Origin: Paenisporosarcina quisquiliarum
Lineage (GTDB): Bacteria; Bacillota; Bacilli; Bacillales_A; Planococcaceae
Assembly (NCBI RefSeq): GCF_027563315.1
Contig: NZ_JAMKBJ010000006.1
Coordinates: 150,659 to 214,658 of the forward strand
Length of the DNA: 64,000 nucleotides
Reading direction: 5' to 3'
The stretch's first letter is position 1, and each line of letters opens with the position of its first letter. This document shows positions 34,797 to 43,924 of this stretch, in pieces. The notes below the pieces were generated by a model that was not told the origin of the DNA, searched no databases, and saw nothing but the letters and a program-made list of their open reading frames with translations. The position numbers were made by a program, and so were the translations under genes.

Positions 34797-35639
34797 TTAT
34801 TTCCAAGAGTCTTTGTAGTTTTTTAGTTCCTCAAGTGAGACGAAGGTTGGAATCGAGCTGCCTTTAAATGTATCGATGATGAATTTCTCGACTTTTTCGG
34901 AGTGATAGATTTCCACTAATTTTTGTAGTTCTGGTCGATCAACATCACCTGATTGAGCCGCGATAATGTTAATGTACGGCTTAGCTGTCGCACTTTCATG
35001 GAACAGCGCATCCTCGAGTTTCAAATCTGCTTCAACAGCAAAATTGTTATTAATGATGGATGCGTCTGCGTCGTCAAGGAAACGTGGTGTGTTACCTGCA
35101 GCGACCGGTTCGATTTTCAAGTTTTTCGGGTTGTTTTTAATTTTATCGATTGAACCAATTCCTTCGAAGTCATCTGTCAAAGTAATCAGTCCCGCTTCTT
35201 GAAGCAAAAGTAGGGCACGGCCAAAGTTTGTTCCTTCGTTAGGCAAAGCGATTGTTGCACCTTCAGGCAGGTCATCAAGCGTTTTGTGTTTTTTTGAGTG
35301 GATGGCCATAGGTGCAATGACGGTTGAACCGATTGCTTCCAAATCTAGTTTCTGGTCCGCTTTGAATTCGTCAAAATATGAGATGGTTTGGAAAGCGTTG
35401 GCGTCGATTTCGCCTTCAGCAAGAGCGATGTTCGGTTGAATGTAGTCGTTGAATTTGACGAGTTCAATGTTCAAACCTTCTTCCTTTGCAATTCCTACGA
35501 TGTAATCCCAGGTGCGTGTGTCACCGCCACTAACGCCTACTTTGATGGTATCTGAATCCTTAGCGTTTCCTTCGTCCTTGCCGCAAGCTGCCAGCAAACC
35601 TAGTGTTAATACGATGAGTACCAATGCGATTTTTTTCAT
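34797..35639 (-). CDS. metQ: Methionine ABC transporter substrate-binding lipoprotein MetQ
   Basis: A 280-residue NlpA/MetQ lipoprotein: signal with lipobox LAAC (Cys19), then TIKVGVSGGDTRTWDYI, QPNIALAEGEIDANAFQ and IALPNEGTNFGRAL, the usual binding-site segments. Binds methionine outside the membrane and delivers it to MetI. Last gene of a three-gene unit (metN-metI-metQ) controlled by a SAM riboswitch. Confidence 0.95.
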   Translation of the reverse strand: MKKIALVLIVLTLGLLAACGKDEGNAKDSDTIKVGVSGGDTRTWDYIVGIAKEEGLNIELVKFNDYIQPNIALAEGEIDANAFQTISYFDEFKADQKLDLEAIGSTVIAPMAIHSKKHKTLDDLPEGATIALPNEGTNFGRALLLLQEAGLITLTDDFEGIGSIDKIKNNPKNLKIEPVAAGNTPRFLDDADASIINNNFAVEADLKLEDALFHESATAKPYINIIAAQSGDVDRPELQKLVEIYHSEKVEKFIIDTFKGSSIPTFVSLEELKNYKDSWK

Positions 35640-35656
35640 TTTCCTACCTCCAATAA

Positions 35657-36328
35657 TTATCTTCTTCTTATTTTTTTTGAAACCATGTTTCCGGTTGATT
35701 GTAATAATTGAACAATGATCACAAGTGCTGCGACGGTGACGACCATGGTCATGGTGTCAAAACGTTGGTATCCATAGGTCAGTGCCAAGTCACCAACACC
35801 GCCAGCCCCGACTGCTCCAGCCATGGCGGATGCTCCAACCAAGCCGATTGTTGCAGTGGTAAAGGTCAGAATCAGTGAACTCAAGCCTTCCGGAATCAAA
35901 AATTTAAAAATGATTTGTGGAACTGTTGCGCCCATGGATTGAGCGGCTTCGATAATTCCTTTATCGACTTCCAGTAACGAGTTTTCGACAAGCCGGGCAA
36001 TGTACGGTGCTGCGTAAAAGACGAGCGGGACGATTGCGGCGTTCGTGCCAATGGCTGTGCCCACAATCAGTCTGGTCAAAGGAATGATGGCGACGAGTAG
36101 AATGATGAATGGTACGGAACGTAAAATGTTGATAATGGGATTCAAGATATTGAATATCCATTTGTTATCCAAGATATGACCTTTTCGTGTGATGACGAGC
36201 AGTATGCCTAGCGGAAGACCGATTAGTGCCGAAAAAATCAGTGAAATAGCCACCATGTAAAGTGTATCGCCAAAGCCAACCAGTAGTTGTTCGGTTGTAA
36301 TTTCCATGCCCCATAATGTATCAGTCAT
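35657..36328 (-). CDS. metI: Methionine ABC transporter permease MetI
   Basis: A 223-residue permease with five membrane helices and the EAA-type loop EAAQSMGATVPQIIFKFLIPEG (about 135-156) that contacts the ATPase. Its start overlaps the end of metN by 8 nt; metQ follows 17 bp downstream. Confidence 0.95.
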   Translation of the reverse strand: MTDTLWGMEITTEQLLVGFGDTLYMVAISLIFSALIGLPLGILLVITRKGHILDNKWIFNILNPIINILRSVPFIILLVAIIPLTRLIVGTAIGTNAAIVPLVFYAAPYIARLVENSLLEVDKGIIEAAQSMGATVPQIIFKFLIPEGLSSLILTFTTATIGLVGASAMAGAVGAGGVGDLALTYGYQRFDTMTMVVTVAALVIIVQLLQSTGNMVSKKIRRR

Positions 36329-37349
36329 ACAGTTTCACCTCCTGAACGATAAACCCTTCGTCTTTGATGTATGTAAAAGCTTTTTGAATCTCCGACTGCT
36401 CACCGGTCACTTCGATAATCAAGTTGCCAAAAGGCGTATCCTGGATTTCAGAAATGTTTGCCGAAAGAACGCTTAAATGTACGTCATATTTCTTGGCAAT
36501 AGTCGAAAGTAATGGCTGACTAGATGTGTTGCCGACAAAATTTATTTTCCAAATAATCGGCTGCGTACTTGATATGGCAGCATTGCTGAGAACGCTTTGA
36601 GGAATCTCATCATGAATAACTGTTCGTACGAAATTCTTCGCAATCTCCGTTTTGGGTGAGGCAAAGACGTCAAATACTGATCCTTGCTCTACTACGCGTC
36701 CGCCTTCCATGACGGCTACTTTATTGCAAATTTCCCGGATGACGGACATTTCGTGCGTAATGAGGAGAATGGTAATGTCATATTCCTGGTTAATTTTCTT
36801 GAGCAGCTGCAAAACTGCGCTGGTCGTTTGTGGATCAAGTGCTGATGTGGCTTCATCACACAGCAGAATGGAAGGGTTTGTAGCTAGCGCTCTTGCAATA
36901 CCAATCCGTTGTTTCTGACCTCCCGATAGCTGTTCAGGATAGTTTTTGGCTTTGTCTGCAAGCCCTACGAAGTCTAGCAATTCTTCAACACGCGTTTTGA
37001 TTGTTGCTTTTGGCGTTCCTGATAATACGAGCGGAATGGCAACGTTATCGAAAACAGTTTTGGAATTCAGCAGATTGAAGTGTTGAAAGATCATCCCAAT
37101 TTTTTTCTTCTGAGCTCTTAGCTGTTTTGGCTTCAGTGCAGTCAGTGGCTGTCCGTCAACGAGTACTTGCCCGGTGGATGGGCGTTCGAGCAGATTGACC
37201 AATCTGATGAGTGTGCTTTTCCCTGCACCGCTATAGCCAACCACGCCAAAGATATCTCCTTTTTCAACAGTGAGGTCTATACCTTTTAAGGCTTCAACCG
37301 TTTGCTTTTTGGTTTGGAATGATTTCGTTACTTGTTGGAATTCAATCAA
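36321..37349 (-). CDS. metN: Methionine ABC transporter ATPase MetN
   Basis: A 342-residue ATPase with Walker A GYSGAGKST, signature LSGGQKQR, Walker B LLCDEATSALDP and the C-terminal NIL domain (about 265-342) that binds methionine and inhibits transport in the E. coli enzyme. The start is TTG 37349 with AAAGGGG about 10 nt upstream; no ATG is suitable. First gene after the SAM riboswitch. Confidence 0.95.
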   Translation of the reverse strand: MIEFQQVTKSFQTKKQTVEALKGIDLTVEKGDIFGVVGYSGAGKSTLIRLVNLLERPSTGQVLVDGQPLTALKPKQLRAQKKKIGMIFQHFNLLNSKTVFDNVAIPLVLSGTPKATIKTRVEELLDFVGLADKAKNYPEQLSGGQKQRIGIARALATNPSILLCDEATSALDPQTTSAVLQLLKKINQEYDITILLITHEMSVIREICNKVAVMEGGRVVEQGSVFDVFASPKTEIAKNFVRTVIHDEIPQSVLSNAAISSTQPIIWKINFVGNTSSQPLLSTIAKKYDVHLSVLSANISEIQDTPFGNLIIEVTGEQSEIQKAFTYIKDEGFIVQEVKLYD

Positions 37350-37404
37350 GTGGTGGTCGCCCCTTTCTATGTCATGTTCGTTATCAAAGAGGGAGCAAAG
37401 GGGA

Positions 37405-37620
37405 GGGGCAATAAAAAAAGCCCCTTCTGTCGATAGACAGAAGAGGCATACGTATGCAAAGAAAATGTGGACACAAATCCACAGAAAATTAGCTCGAACA
37501 CTCCTTCTTATCTATCGAACAAATAATTGTCCGCTGGAATTAGCACAGTATTTTTACACGAAGTAAAAACCCGCTGCTGAGGTATCATAGGGCCAGGCCC
37601 TCCACATCTCTTGATAAGAA
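37405..37620 (-). promoter_or_regulatory. SAM-I (S-box) riboswitch with terminator
   Basis: On the minus strand the aptamer runs from 37620 to about 37504: TTCTTATCAAGAGATGTGG, then AGGGCCTGGCCCTATGA, closing P1 with GATAAGAAG. An intrinsic terminator (GCCTCTTCTGTC / GACAGAAGGGGC plus U-run) follows at about 37447-37411. With SAM bound, transcription should stop before metN. Confidence 0.95.
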
Positions 37621-37829
37621 ATCACGCATATTTAATTATGTTGTTCACTATAGTCTGAATAATTCAACCTGTCAACCACTTAAAAATAGTCGGAATAAAT
37701 AGATAATTATAGTGAAGTAATAAATTTTATCGCTATAATAGTATCAACGTGGAATGAATATCATAGGAAATCAAGTGCAAATATTAGCGAGTGTATCGGG
37801 AAAAATGTTGAATTTTAAGGGGATGTGTC

Positions 37830-39479
37830 ATGAGTATTCGAAGAAATTTTTATTTGGCAGACGAAACACTTCACCATATTTTACGAAAAGGATTGCAGCC
37901 AGATTTTTTGGCGTATGCAAATGAAAAGTTGAGTGATTTTGGAGAACGCGTGGCGAATGAAATAGATGAGCGTGCACGGCATACAGACCGAGAAGGTGCT
38001 CCAAGTTTGGTGAAATTCGATCGATACGGGGAAGATGTTTCGCATGTTTGGGTCAATGAAGGCTATAAGGCAACGGTGAAGGAGACCTATGAAACAGGCA
38101 TTGTCGGCTATGTTCATAAAGAAATTCCCGAACTTGGACGTAAAGGAAGCTATTTATACAGTTTTGCGCAAGGCTATATTTTGTCTCAATCCGAAGCTGG
38201 ATTTTACTGCCCTGTCACGTTGACGATGGCGACTGCATTCTTGCTGGAGCATTATGCGGATGAAGAATTGAAAGATCGATTTTTACCGTATGTCTGTGCC
38301 ACTGGGGATACGGAATTGTTTGAAGGAGCTACATTTCTAACTGAGAGGCAAGGTGGCTCTGATGTAGGCGCAAATGTGGTCAAGGCGATCCGCGATGGTC
38401 ATCACTACCGATTATATGGTGAAAAGTATTTTGCCTCGAATGCAGGTATGGCTGGTATTGCAATGGTTCTTGCACGGATTGAAGGAGCTCCAGAAGGATC
38501 CAGGGGTTTGACCCTTTTCGCAGTCCCTTGTAGACAAGAAGATGGTTCCTTGAATGGAATTTCGATTCGGAGATTGAAAGACAAACTAGGTGTTCGAGCT
38601 GTACCGAGTGGAGAAGTGGAATTTGACGGTGCGGTAGCTTATGTCATGGGTGATAAAACGAATGGCTTAAAATATATGATGGAAGCACTGAATTTATCGC
38701 GAATTTGCAATGCAGTCGCATCCCTTGGAATCATGCGTCGCGCGTTAAATGAGGCTACTGAATACGCTCAACGACGAAATGCTTTTGGACGGAAGCTGGT
38801 TGAGTTCCCAATGGTGCAGGATTCTCTAGGGAAATTGACGGCGAAAATGGAAGTAGAACTTGTGACAGTATTTGATTTGATCAAGCTGTATGACAAGGTT
38901 GCTGCAAATGAAGCGAGTGAAGAAGAAGTCGTATTAAATCGGTTATTTATTGCCATTTTGAAAAAAGAAACTGCCGAGCAAGCCATTCATTTTGCTCATG
39001 AAGCAATTGAAATGCACGGTGGCAATGGCTACATTGAAGATTTTGTCACGCCTCGCCTGCTGAGAGATGCACAAGTCCTTACAGTATGGGAAGGTACGGC
39101 CAATATTTTAGGAATGGAAATTGTTCGGCTGGTCCGGAAATTCAATGCTCATAAACTCTTCGTGGAGACGATGGATTCAAGACTTAAAGATATTCCAATG
39201 AGTAACTTGAAACCGACTGTGGAGCGTGTTCTCAAACAATTGGAGGAGGACTTAATAATTTTTGCAGGTTTGGACGAAAGGATGCAAACATTTGAAGCAA
39301 AAAACATTGCCCAAAAGATGGCCCATGTTTACGAAAGTGTAATAGCAATTGAAATGGCAGAGAAAATGGGAGCACGTGCTGTGAGTTTAGCGGATGTTTA
39401 TTTAGAAACGACTTGGAATTTGCGAAAGATGGGTGACCCCATGAAGACCTGCGATTTATACAAGAGAGCTTTTCAGTAA
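37830..39479 (+). CDS. AidB-like acyl-CoA dehydrogenase
   Basis: A 549-residue flavoenzyme of the acyl-CoA dehydrogenase superfamily; length and LTERQGGSDVGANVV motif (about 171-185) resemble the AidB branch, larger than fatty-acid acyl-CoA dehydrogenases. C-terminal ACAD features: YAQRRNAFGRKLVEFPMVQ, IEMHGGNGYIEDF and LRDAQVLTVWEGTANI. Could act on acyl-CoA or, like AidB, in a stress role. A GGGG-type ribosome site precedes ATG 37830. It stands alone. Confidence 0.85.
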   Translation: MSIRRNFYLADETLHHILRKGLQPDFLAYANEKLSDFGERVANEIDERARHTDREGAPSLVKFDRYGEDVSHVWVNEGYKATVKETYETGIVGYVHKEIPELGRKGSYLYSFAQGYILSQSEAGFYCPVTLTMATAFLLEHYADEELKDRFLPYVCATGDTELFEGATFLTERQGGSDVGANVVKAIRDGHHYRLYGEKYFASNAGMAGIAMVLARIEGAPEGSRGLTLFAVPCRQEDGSLNGISIRRLKDKLGVRAVPSGEVEFDGAVAYVMGDKTNGLKYMMEALNLSRICNAVASLGIMRRALNEATEYAQRRNAFGRKLVEFPMVQDSLGKLTAKMEVELVTVFDLIKLYDKVAANEASEEEVVLNRLFIAILKKETAEQAIHFAHEAIEMHGGNGYIEDFVTPRLLRDAQVLTVWEGTANILGMEIVRLVRKFNAHKLFVETMDSRLKDIPMSNLKPTVERVLKQLEEDLIIFAGLDERMQTFEAKNIAQKMAHVYESVIAIEMAEKMGARAVSLADVYLETTWNLRKMGDPMKTCDLYKRAFQ

Positions 39480-39635
39480 TAATTCCCTAAATGAAACAGT
39501 GGCATGGTAGAGAAATTCAGCAAACATAGTCCTTTTTTAATATAGAGAAAAATCAGAAAATAAAAGATTGAATGTCGTATTTCATTCTATTAAACTAAAT
39601 TTATAAGTCATTTGAATTTAAGGAGAGTTAACATA

Positions 39636-40160
39636 ATGCCACAATCGTTTTCACAAATGAAAATTAATAGTGATGAATTTAATTGGAGTAATGAAGAGGG
39701 CCTATTAAAATATAATGAAGTCCCGACTATTCTCATATGGTATAAATCACTTGAAATTTTACTAATGACAATGGATGAATTGACGGGAATAGAAAAGACA
39801 AACGATGTTCTTCAAGCTTTTGGATTCCGACTTGGTCAGATGGTCGGACAAAATTACTCGGGACGAAATGATTTGGAAAATATATTAATTGAATACAGTG
39901 ACCTGTATCGTAATGCAGGATGGGGAAATGTGAAAATCTCCACGTTCTCCAAAGAAGAAAAACGAGTGGTGCTTGAATTACATAATAGTTGGGAAAAAAT
40001 AGTGTTCAAAAATCTTAGTAAAGAACAAGAAAGCATTATTCTACCGAATTTATGGGCAGGTTTAATGAGTGAGTTACTTCAAGAAAATATGGAGTATAAG
40101 CTTTTACGTAAATCTTCAATCGGAGATGAATATGAAGAGCTCCAAATGTTTGCCCAGTAA
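39636..40160 (+). CDS. Conserved hypothetical, possibly V4R-like ligand-binding fold
   Basis: A 174-residue soluble protein (MPQSFSQMKINSDEFNWS...). GFRLGQMVGQNY, NAGWGNVKI, and PNLWAGLMSELLQ are arranged as in small V4R/4-vinyl-reductase-type domains, but this is a weak recognition. AAGGAGAG precedes ATG 39636; the upstream start at 39612 lacks a site. No operon partner. Confidence 0.55.
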   Translation: MPQSFSQMKINSDEFNWSNEEGLLKYNEVPTILIWYKSLEILLMTMDELTGIEKTNDVLQAFGFRLGQMVGQNYSGRNDLENILIEYSDLYRNAGWGNVKISTFSKEEKRVVLELHNSWEKIVFKNLSKEQESIILPNLWAGLMSELLQENMEYKLLRKSSIGDEYEELQMFAQ

Positions 40161-40277
40161 AAATCCATCGTTTTCATTTTCATTTAAATCAACTAAAATC
40201 ACAATTCTTGGTTATAAGTTTGGATATTCGGGAAAAATACTATCGAACGCATACATCATAAGAAGAGGTGAATGGCA

Positions 40278-40436
40278 ATGAATGAAAATGAGAAACAATC
40301 TGAAAGAGAATTCGCAAATCAAAATGCAACTGATCAGACGCAGAAAAAAGACGAATTAAGTAAAGAAGAGAAAGAAAAGCTTCAAGTGAAAGATGGCCAG
40401 AACAATCATCACGTTGATGAGCGTGGGGGCAACTAA
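40278..40436 (+). CDS. Small hydrophilic protein (52 residues)
   Basis: A 52-residue, charged Glu/Lys/Gln/Asn-rich protein (MNENEKQSEREFANQ...) without hydrophobic segments, resembling small stress or spore-related hydrophilic proteins in composition only. An AGAGGTG site precedes overlapping ATG 40272/40278. A shared terminator follows. Confidence 0.6.
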   Translation: MNENEKQSEREFANQNATDQTQKKDELSKEEKEKLQVKDGQNNHHVDERGGN

Positions 40437-40437
40437 T

Positions 40438-40476
40438 CAAAAAACCGTGATCCCAATTGGGTCACGGTTTTTGTTT
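40438..40476. terminator. Bidirectional terminator
   Basis: Stem AAAACCGTGATCCCAA / TTGGGTCACGGTTTTT between two convergent genes. Confidence 0.85.
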
Positions 40477-40885
40477 ATTCATTCGGAAGTCTTTTTGCAT
40501 TTTCTTGTTTAGCTGGTGAGTCATTATTATCTTCAGGTAATGATTCCTTAGATTTTGGTGCAGCTTTTTGCTGGGATTTCGGGAAAGATTGTTTTGCTTC
40601 TTTCTTCGAATCCTTGCTTTGCACACCTTCATTGTAATATTGGACGCTTGTCATAGCGCCTTCTTCCACCATACGGTTATCATCCGGATCGGTTGGATCA
40701 GAGAACCCGGCTTTTGTCATTTGTGATTGTTTTACATTTTGCGAGTTCATGAATGAAGACACTTTTGTCATCGTATTATGCATCATCACTTTGGCTTTAT
40801 CACGATTCTCAGGTTTCTGTAAATACATATATGCCGTAGCAGCAAGTCCTCCAAGTAATAATGAACGCGTATTTCCTCTAGACAT
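40475..40885 (-). CDS. Small membrane-anchored, low-complexity protein
   Basis: A 136-residue protein with a short N-terminal hydrophobic segment (SLLLGGLAATAYMYL) and a long hydrophilic Lys/Ser/Gln/Pro-rich tail, similar in layout to YtxH-type or YrzQ-like stress proteins. ATG 40885 lies 6 nt after GGAGGG. A sigma-B-like promoter is visible upstream (40956-40931), which supports a stress role. Confidence 0.6.
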   Translation of the reverse strand: MSRGNTRSLLLGGLAATAYMYLQKPENRDKAKVMMHNTMTKVSSFMNSQNVKQSQMTKAGFSDPTDPDDNRMVEEGAMTSVQYYNEGVQSKDSKKEAKQSFPKSQQKAAPKSKESLPEDNNDSPAKQENAKRLPNE

Positions 40886-40930
40886 CGTCATCCCTCCAAT
40901 TAATGTTAAAAAATTAGTTATCTTATAGTG

Positions 40931-40956
40931 ATACCCACTTTCATATACAATCACAC
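40931..40956 (-). promoter_or_regulatory. Candidate sigma-B promoter
   Basis: On the minus strand GTGTGA (40956-40951) - 14 nt - GGGTAT (40936-40931); the -10 is perfect, the -35 matches 4 of 6. Located about 45 bp before the start at 40885. Confidence 0.45.
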
Positions 40957-41201
40957 CTGTTCTTATATAAAACCTGTTGTTTTCCTGAAATAATTATTTG
41001 GTTGATGGGATGTATATTTCCTTAGCCTTAAGCTATTTTTATATTTAATAATACTATTTACTTATTATCCATTATTTTCTATGACTCTTTCGACTTATTA
41101 AAATTAAATATCAGAAATATTTAAAAAATTTAAAAGGAAATATCAATAGAGTGTCGAATCCTATTCTCTTGTAACGAAAAACAATTTAGAGAGGGATGGG
41201 A

Positions 41202-42788
41202 ATGTTGAAAAATGTGTTCAAGTATTTTGTCGTATTTACAATTGTAAGCGCTTTATTTTTTCAAGGGGTAGGTCAAAATAAAGTTGCTGCCGAAGACGTT
41301 GCTGAACCAGTGATCAGAATCGGTATGGTACCTGATGTTCAATCCTTGAAAATCGGTGGTAAAGGAACATTTGATTTAGTAGATAAAGTTACTGGTGAAG
41401 TATTGTTCAGTGGCACGGATGAAGAGTTTTTGGTGGAATTGGCATCAACTGCTGAAATCAAAACTAATTATCGTTTGCAAGTTTCATTTACAACAAGCGA
41501 AGGGTATGTTGCGGATTGGTTATCTCGTGCCGAAGCTGCCGGATATTCAACCTACGTAGAAGATTATAATAACGGTTATCGTCTCCATATCGGTGAATTC
41601 CCTGCAGATGCATCATTCACAGTCCGCACAAATTTCAAAAATGATGTAATTGCAAAAGGTTTGGCGGCTAGTGATGCTTTTTGGAAAGTTGTAACGATCG
41701 TTGAAGGTGAAACGACAATGAAAGCAACGAAGAACGGGGAAGTCAAGTCTACTTCTAATCCGGTTCAAGTACTTGCACCTTCTGAGCGTGTAACGATAAA
41801 TGGCAAAACATATCGTGGAATAGCAGAAGTTGGATTCAATAGCAAAGGGACATTAGCTGGAATCAATGAATTATTAATTGAAGAATATCTATATGGTGTA
41901 GTGCCACGTGAATTACCGCCAAATCCATATGGCGCACTTGAAGCACAAAAATCACAGGCAATTGCAGCCCGCACATATGCACTTTCTAATCCAGGAAAAC
42001 GCAGTGCAGATGGGTATGATTTATTGCCGACAACATCTGATCAAGTATACGGTGGTTTTGAAGCGGAGCATCCGATTTCAAATGATGCTGTCGATGGAAC
42101 AAGAGGAATTGTGGCAACTTATGAAGGCAAGTTAATCACAGCAGTATTCCATTCAACAAGTGGTGGATTCACTGCCAACAATGAAGATGTTTGGAATTCT
42201 GAAGCAACTCCGTATCTTCGCGCAACGCAAGTCGGACAAAAAGGGAATACGCTTAAATATGTTCCTGCCTTAGACGTTTATAAATTTGATGAAGAAGAAC
42301 AGACGGAATCTCTTCGCGATGTGAAAACAGGTGATTTTGAAGCGGGCAAGTCAAAATATTACCGTTGGAACTTCGAGTGGACGGCTGAAGAAATCAGTGA
42401 CATTCTAAGCACTTACTACAATCAAGAAGTCGGCAAAGTGCTTGAAATTAACGTGACGGAACGCTCAAGTTCAGGACGAGCAGCAAAAATTGAGTTTGTC
42501 ACGGAAAATGGAACGTTCTATGAATACAAGGACCGAATTCGCTGGGCACTTCAATATATTAATGCCAGCGGGAATCCTGCCGTATTGTTGAGTACATTGT
42601 TTATCATCGAACCAGTAAAAGATGAAGTGACGGGTGAAGTGACTGGCTTCAAGACAAATGGTGGAGGCTGGGGCCATGGTGTCGGCATGTCACAAGTCGG
42701 CGCAGTGGGAATGGCTGAAGCGGGCTTTACGTATGACGTGATTTTGAAACACTTCTATAAAGGGATCGACTTGGAAACAAAATATTAA
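41202..42788 (+). CDS. SpoIID/LytB-domain exported protein
   Basis: A 528-residue exported protein with a signal peptide (about 1-29), an SPOR-like region (about 70-150) and a SpoIID/LytB domain with YLYGVVPRELPPNPYGALEAQKSQAIAARTYAL, FHSTSGGFTANNEDVW and the C-terminal GGWGHGVGMSQVGAVGMAE. SpoIID is a lytic transglycosylase that removes stripped glycan strands during engulfment and yields 1,6-anhydroMurNAc ends. SpoIID itself is about 340 residues, so this is a LytB/SpoIID-like paralog. ATG 41202 is chosen from AGAGGG 6 nt upstream. Confidence 0.85.
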   Translation: MLKNVFKYFVVFTIVSALFFQGVGQNKVAAEDVAEPVIRIGMVPDVQSLKIGGKGTFDLVDKVTGEVLFSGTDEEFLVELASTAEIKTNYRLQVSFTTSEGYVADWLSRAEAAGYSTYVEDYNNGYRLHIGEFPADASFTVRTNFKNDVIAKGLAASDAFWKVVTIVEGETTMKATKNGEVKSTSNPVQVLAPSERVTINGKTYRGIAEVGFNSKGTLAGINELLIEEYLYGVVPRELPPNPYGALEAQKSQAIAARTYALSNPGKRSADGYDLLPTTSDQVYGGFEAEHPISNDAVDGTRGIVATYEGKLITAVFHSTSGGFTANNEDVWNSEATPYLRATQVGQKGNTLKYVPALDVYKFDEEEQTESLRDVKTGDFEAGKSKYYRWNFEWTAEEISDILSTYYNQEVGKVLEINVTERSSSGRAAKIEFVTENGTFYEYKDRIRWALQYINASGNPAVLLSTLFIIEPVKDEVTGEVTGFKTNGGGWGHGVGMSQVGAVGMAEAGFTYDVILKHFYKGIDLETKY

Positions 42789-42892
42789 AAAAGTAGTTTG
42801 ATAGTTTTGTTGAAAAAATGAATATATGAGAGTGGGGGGCAATACGTTTAACGGATTCTCTTTAGAGATAAAAACATTATATTAAAAATTTT

Positions 42893-42933
42893 AAAAGGCT
42901 GTTATTTCACACTTGAAGTAGCAGCCTTTTATT
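42893..42933 (+). terminator. Rho-independent terminator
   Basis: Stem AAAAGGCTG / CAGCCTTTT with a long loop and T-rich tail. Confidence 0.7.
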
Positions 42934-43034
42934 CTATACGCACCGCTACATGGGTTTTTGTAATGTGTCTAAAATCCCTGTAGTTTCGGATGGAATTTCT
43001 AACACTCATAAAAAAACACACATAGTGGTCTTGT

Positions 43035-43538
43035 TTAATTTGATAATAGTTTAGACATATAATATTCATCGACGAATTCCTCATCAATGTAAAGTGAGTC
43101 TCGTTTTATACCTTCGATTTCAAATCCCATTTTTTTATAAAGCCCAACACCTGCTTCATTTTCAGTTATCACTGTTAATTCTAAACGATGAATCTTATGG
43201 TTTAGAGCCCATTCTTCTAATCGCTGAAATAATTTAGTTCCTATTCCCATTCCTCTGTATTGATTTAAAATACCAATAACAATATATGCAGAGTATTTTG
43301 TTCTATTTGCTTGTCCGCCGATAGCAAATAAGTATCCTATTAATTTATTATTTTCTTCTGCAACAAATATTTCTGACTCATTTTCCTGTTTTATTGATTC
43401 AATTCTTTGTCGTTGTCTTTCTGAGCTCAATTTTCTTTCACCGGCTTCAAAGAGCATATATGGAGACTCGCTTTCAACTTTCTCTATTAAATTTGAAAGT
43501 CCCTCTGCATCATTAACCTCAATTTGTCTTATTTTCAT
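43035..43538 (-). CDS. GNAT N-acetyltransferase
   Basis: A 167-residue acetyltransferase with the acetyl-CoA motif QYRGMGIGTKLFQRL (about 96-110), and LELTVITENEAGVGLYKKMGFEIEG, typical of the RimI/SpeG-like GNAT group. Substrate unknown. Stands alone on the minus strand, upstream of the amino-sugar locus. Confidence 0.8.
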   Translation of the reverse strand: MKIRQIEVNDAEGLSNLIEKVESESPYMLFEAGERKLSSERQRQRIESIKQENESEIFVAEENNKLIGYLFAIGGQANRTKYSAYIVIGILNQYRGMGIGTKLFQRLEEWALNHKIHRLELTVITENEAGVGLYKKMGFEIEGIKRDSLYIDEEFVDEYYMSKLLSN

Positions 43539-43602
43539 TACAATTCTCCCCTTTTTTATTGTTTACATCTTGTTTCATTTTACACATTATACCTTGTAAG
43601 TG

Positions 43603-43739
43603 ATTTTCTGTTGATTGCAGTGGAGGCGGCGACTTCGGCGGGAACAGCACGAGCTGAAGACCCCGGAAGAACGTAGTGATGAGGAGACTGAAGCCGTGCC
43701 CGCGAAACGCGTCCGCCGCAACGGAAATCTACATTTTCT
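43603..43739. repeat. Dispersed GC-rich non-coding element with inverted ends
   Basis: The left end TGTTGATTGCAGTGG and right end (as reverse complement TGTAGATTTCCGTTG) form imperfect inverted repeats around a GC-rich core (GGCGGCGACTTCGGCGGG, AGCACGAGCTGAAGACCCC, GAGGAGACTGAAGCCGTGCC, GCGTCCGCCG). I recognise this from memory as a common intergenic repeat of Bacillaceae/Planococcaceae genomes. It is far more GC-rich than its surroundings and has no ORF or ribosome site. Confidence 0.7.
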
Positions 43740-43855
43740 TGCACCTATGAATTGAACCCGTTACAAATCGTTCCTCTCTCTTTTTAATTCACCCTATCAT
43801 AATCGCACAACCAATTTAATAAACTTAAAATAAAATAACGAAATTTCATAGATAA

Positions 43856-43884
43856 GTTGAAAAAATATTTCAACAATTTATAAT
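43856..43884 (+). promoter_or_regulatory. Sigma-A promoter overlapped by a perfect palindrome (operator of the amino-sugar locus)
   Basis: -35 TTGAAA (43857) - 16 nt - -10 TATAAT (43879). The -35 lies inside the perfect inverted repeat GTTGAAAAAATATTTCAAC (43856-43874); another GTTGAAAC half site follows at 43896. TGAAA...TTTCA palindromes suit RpiR-family regulators, and the locus encodes one. Confidence 0.6.
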
Positions 43885-43924
43885 GAATTTAGAGAGTTGA
43901 AACACAAAAGGTGGAATTCATACG

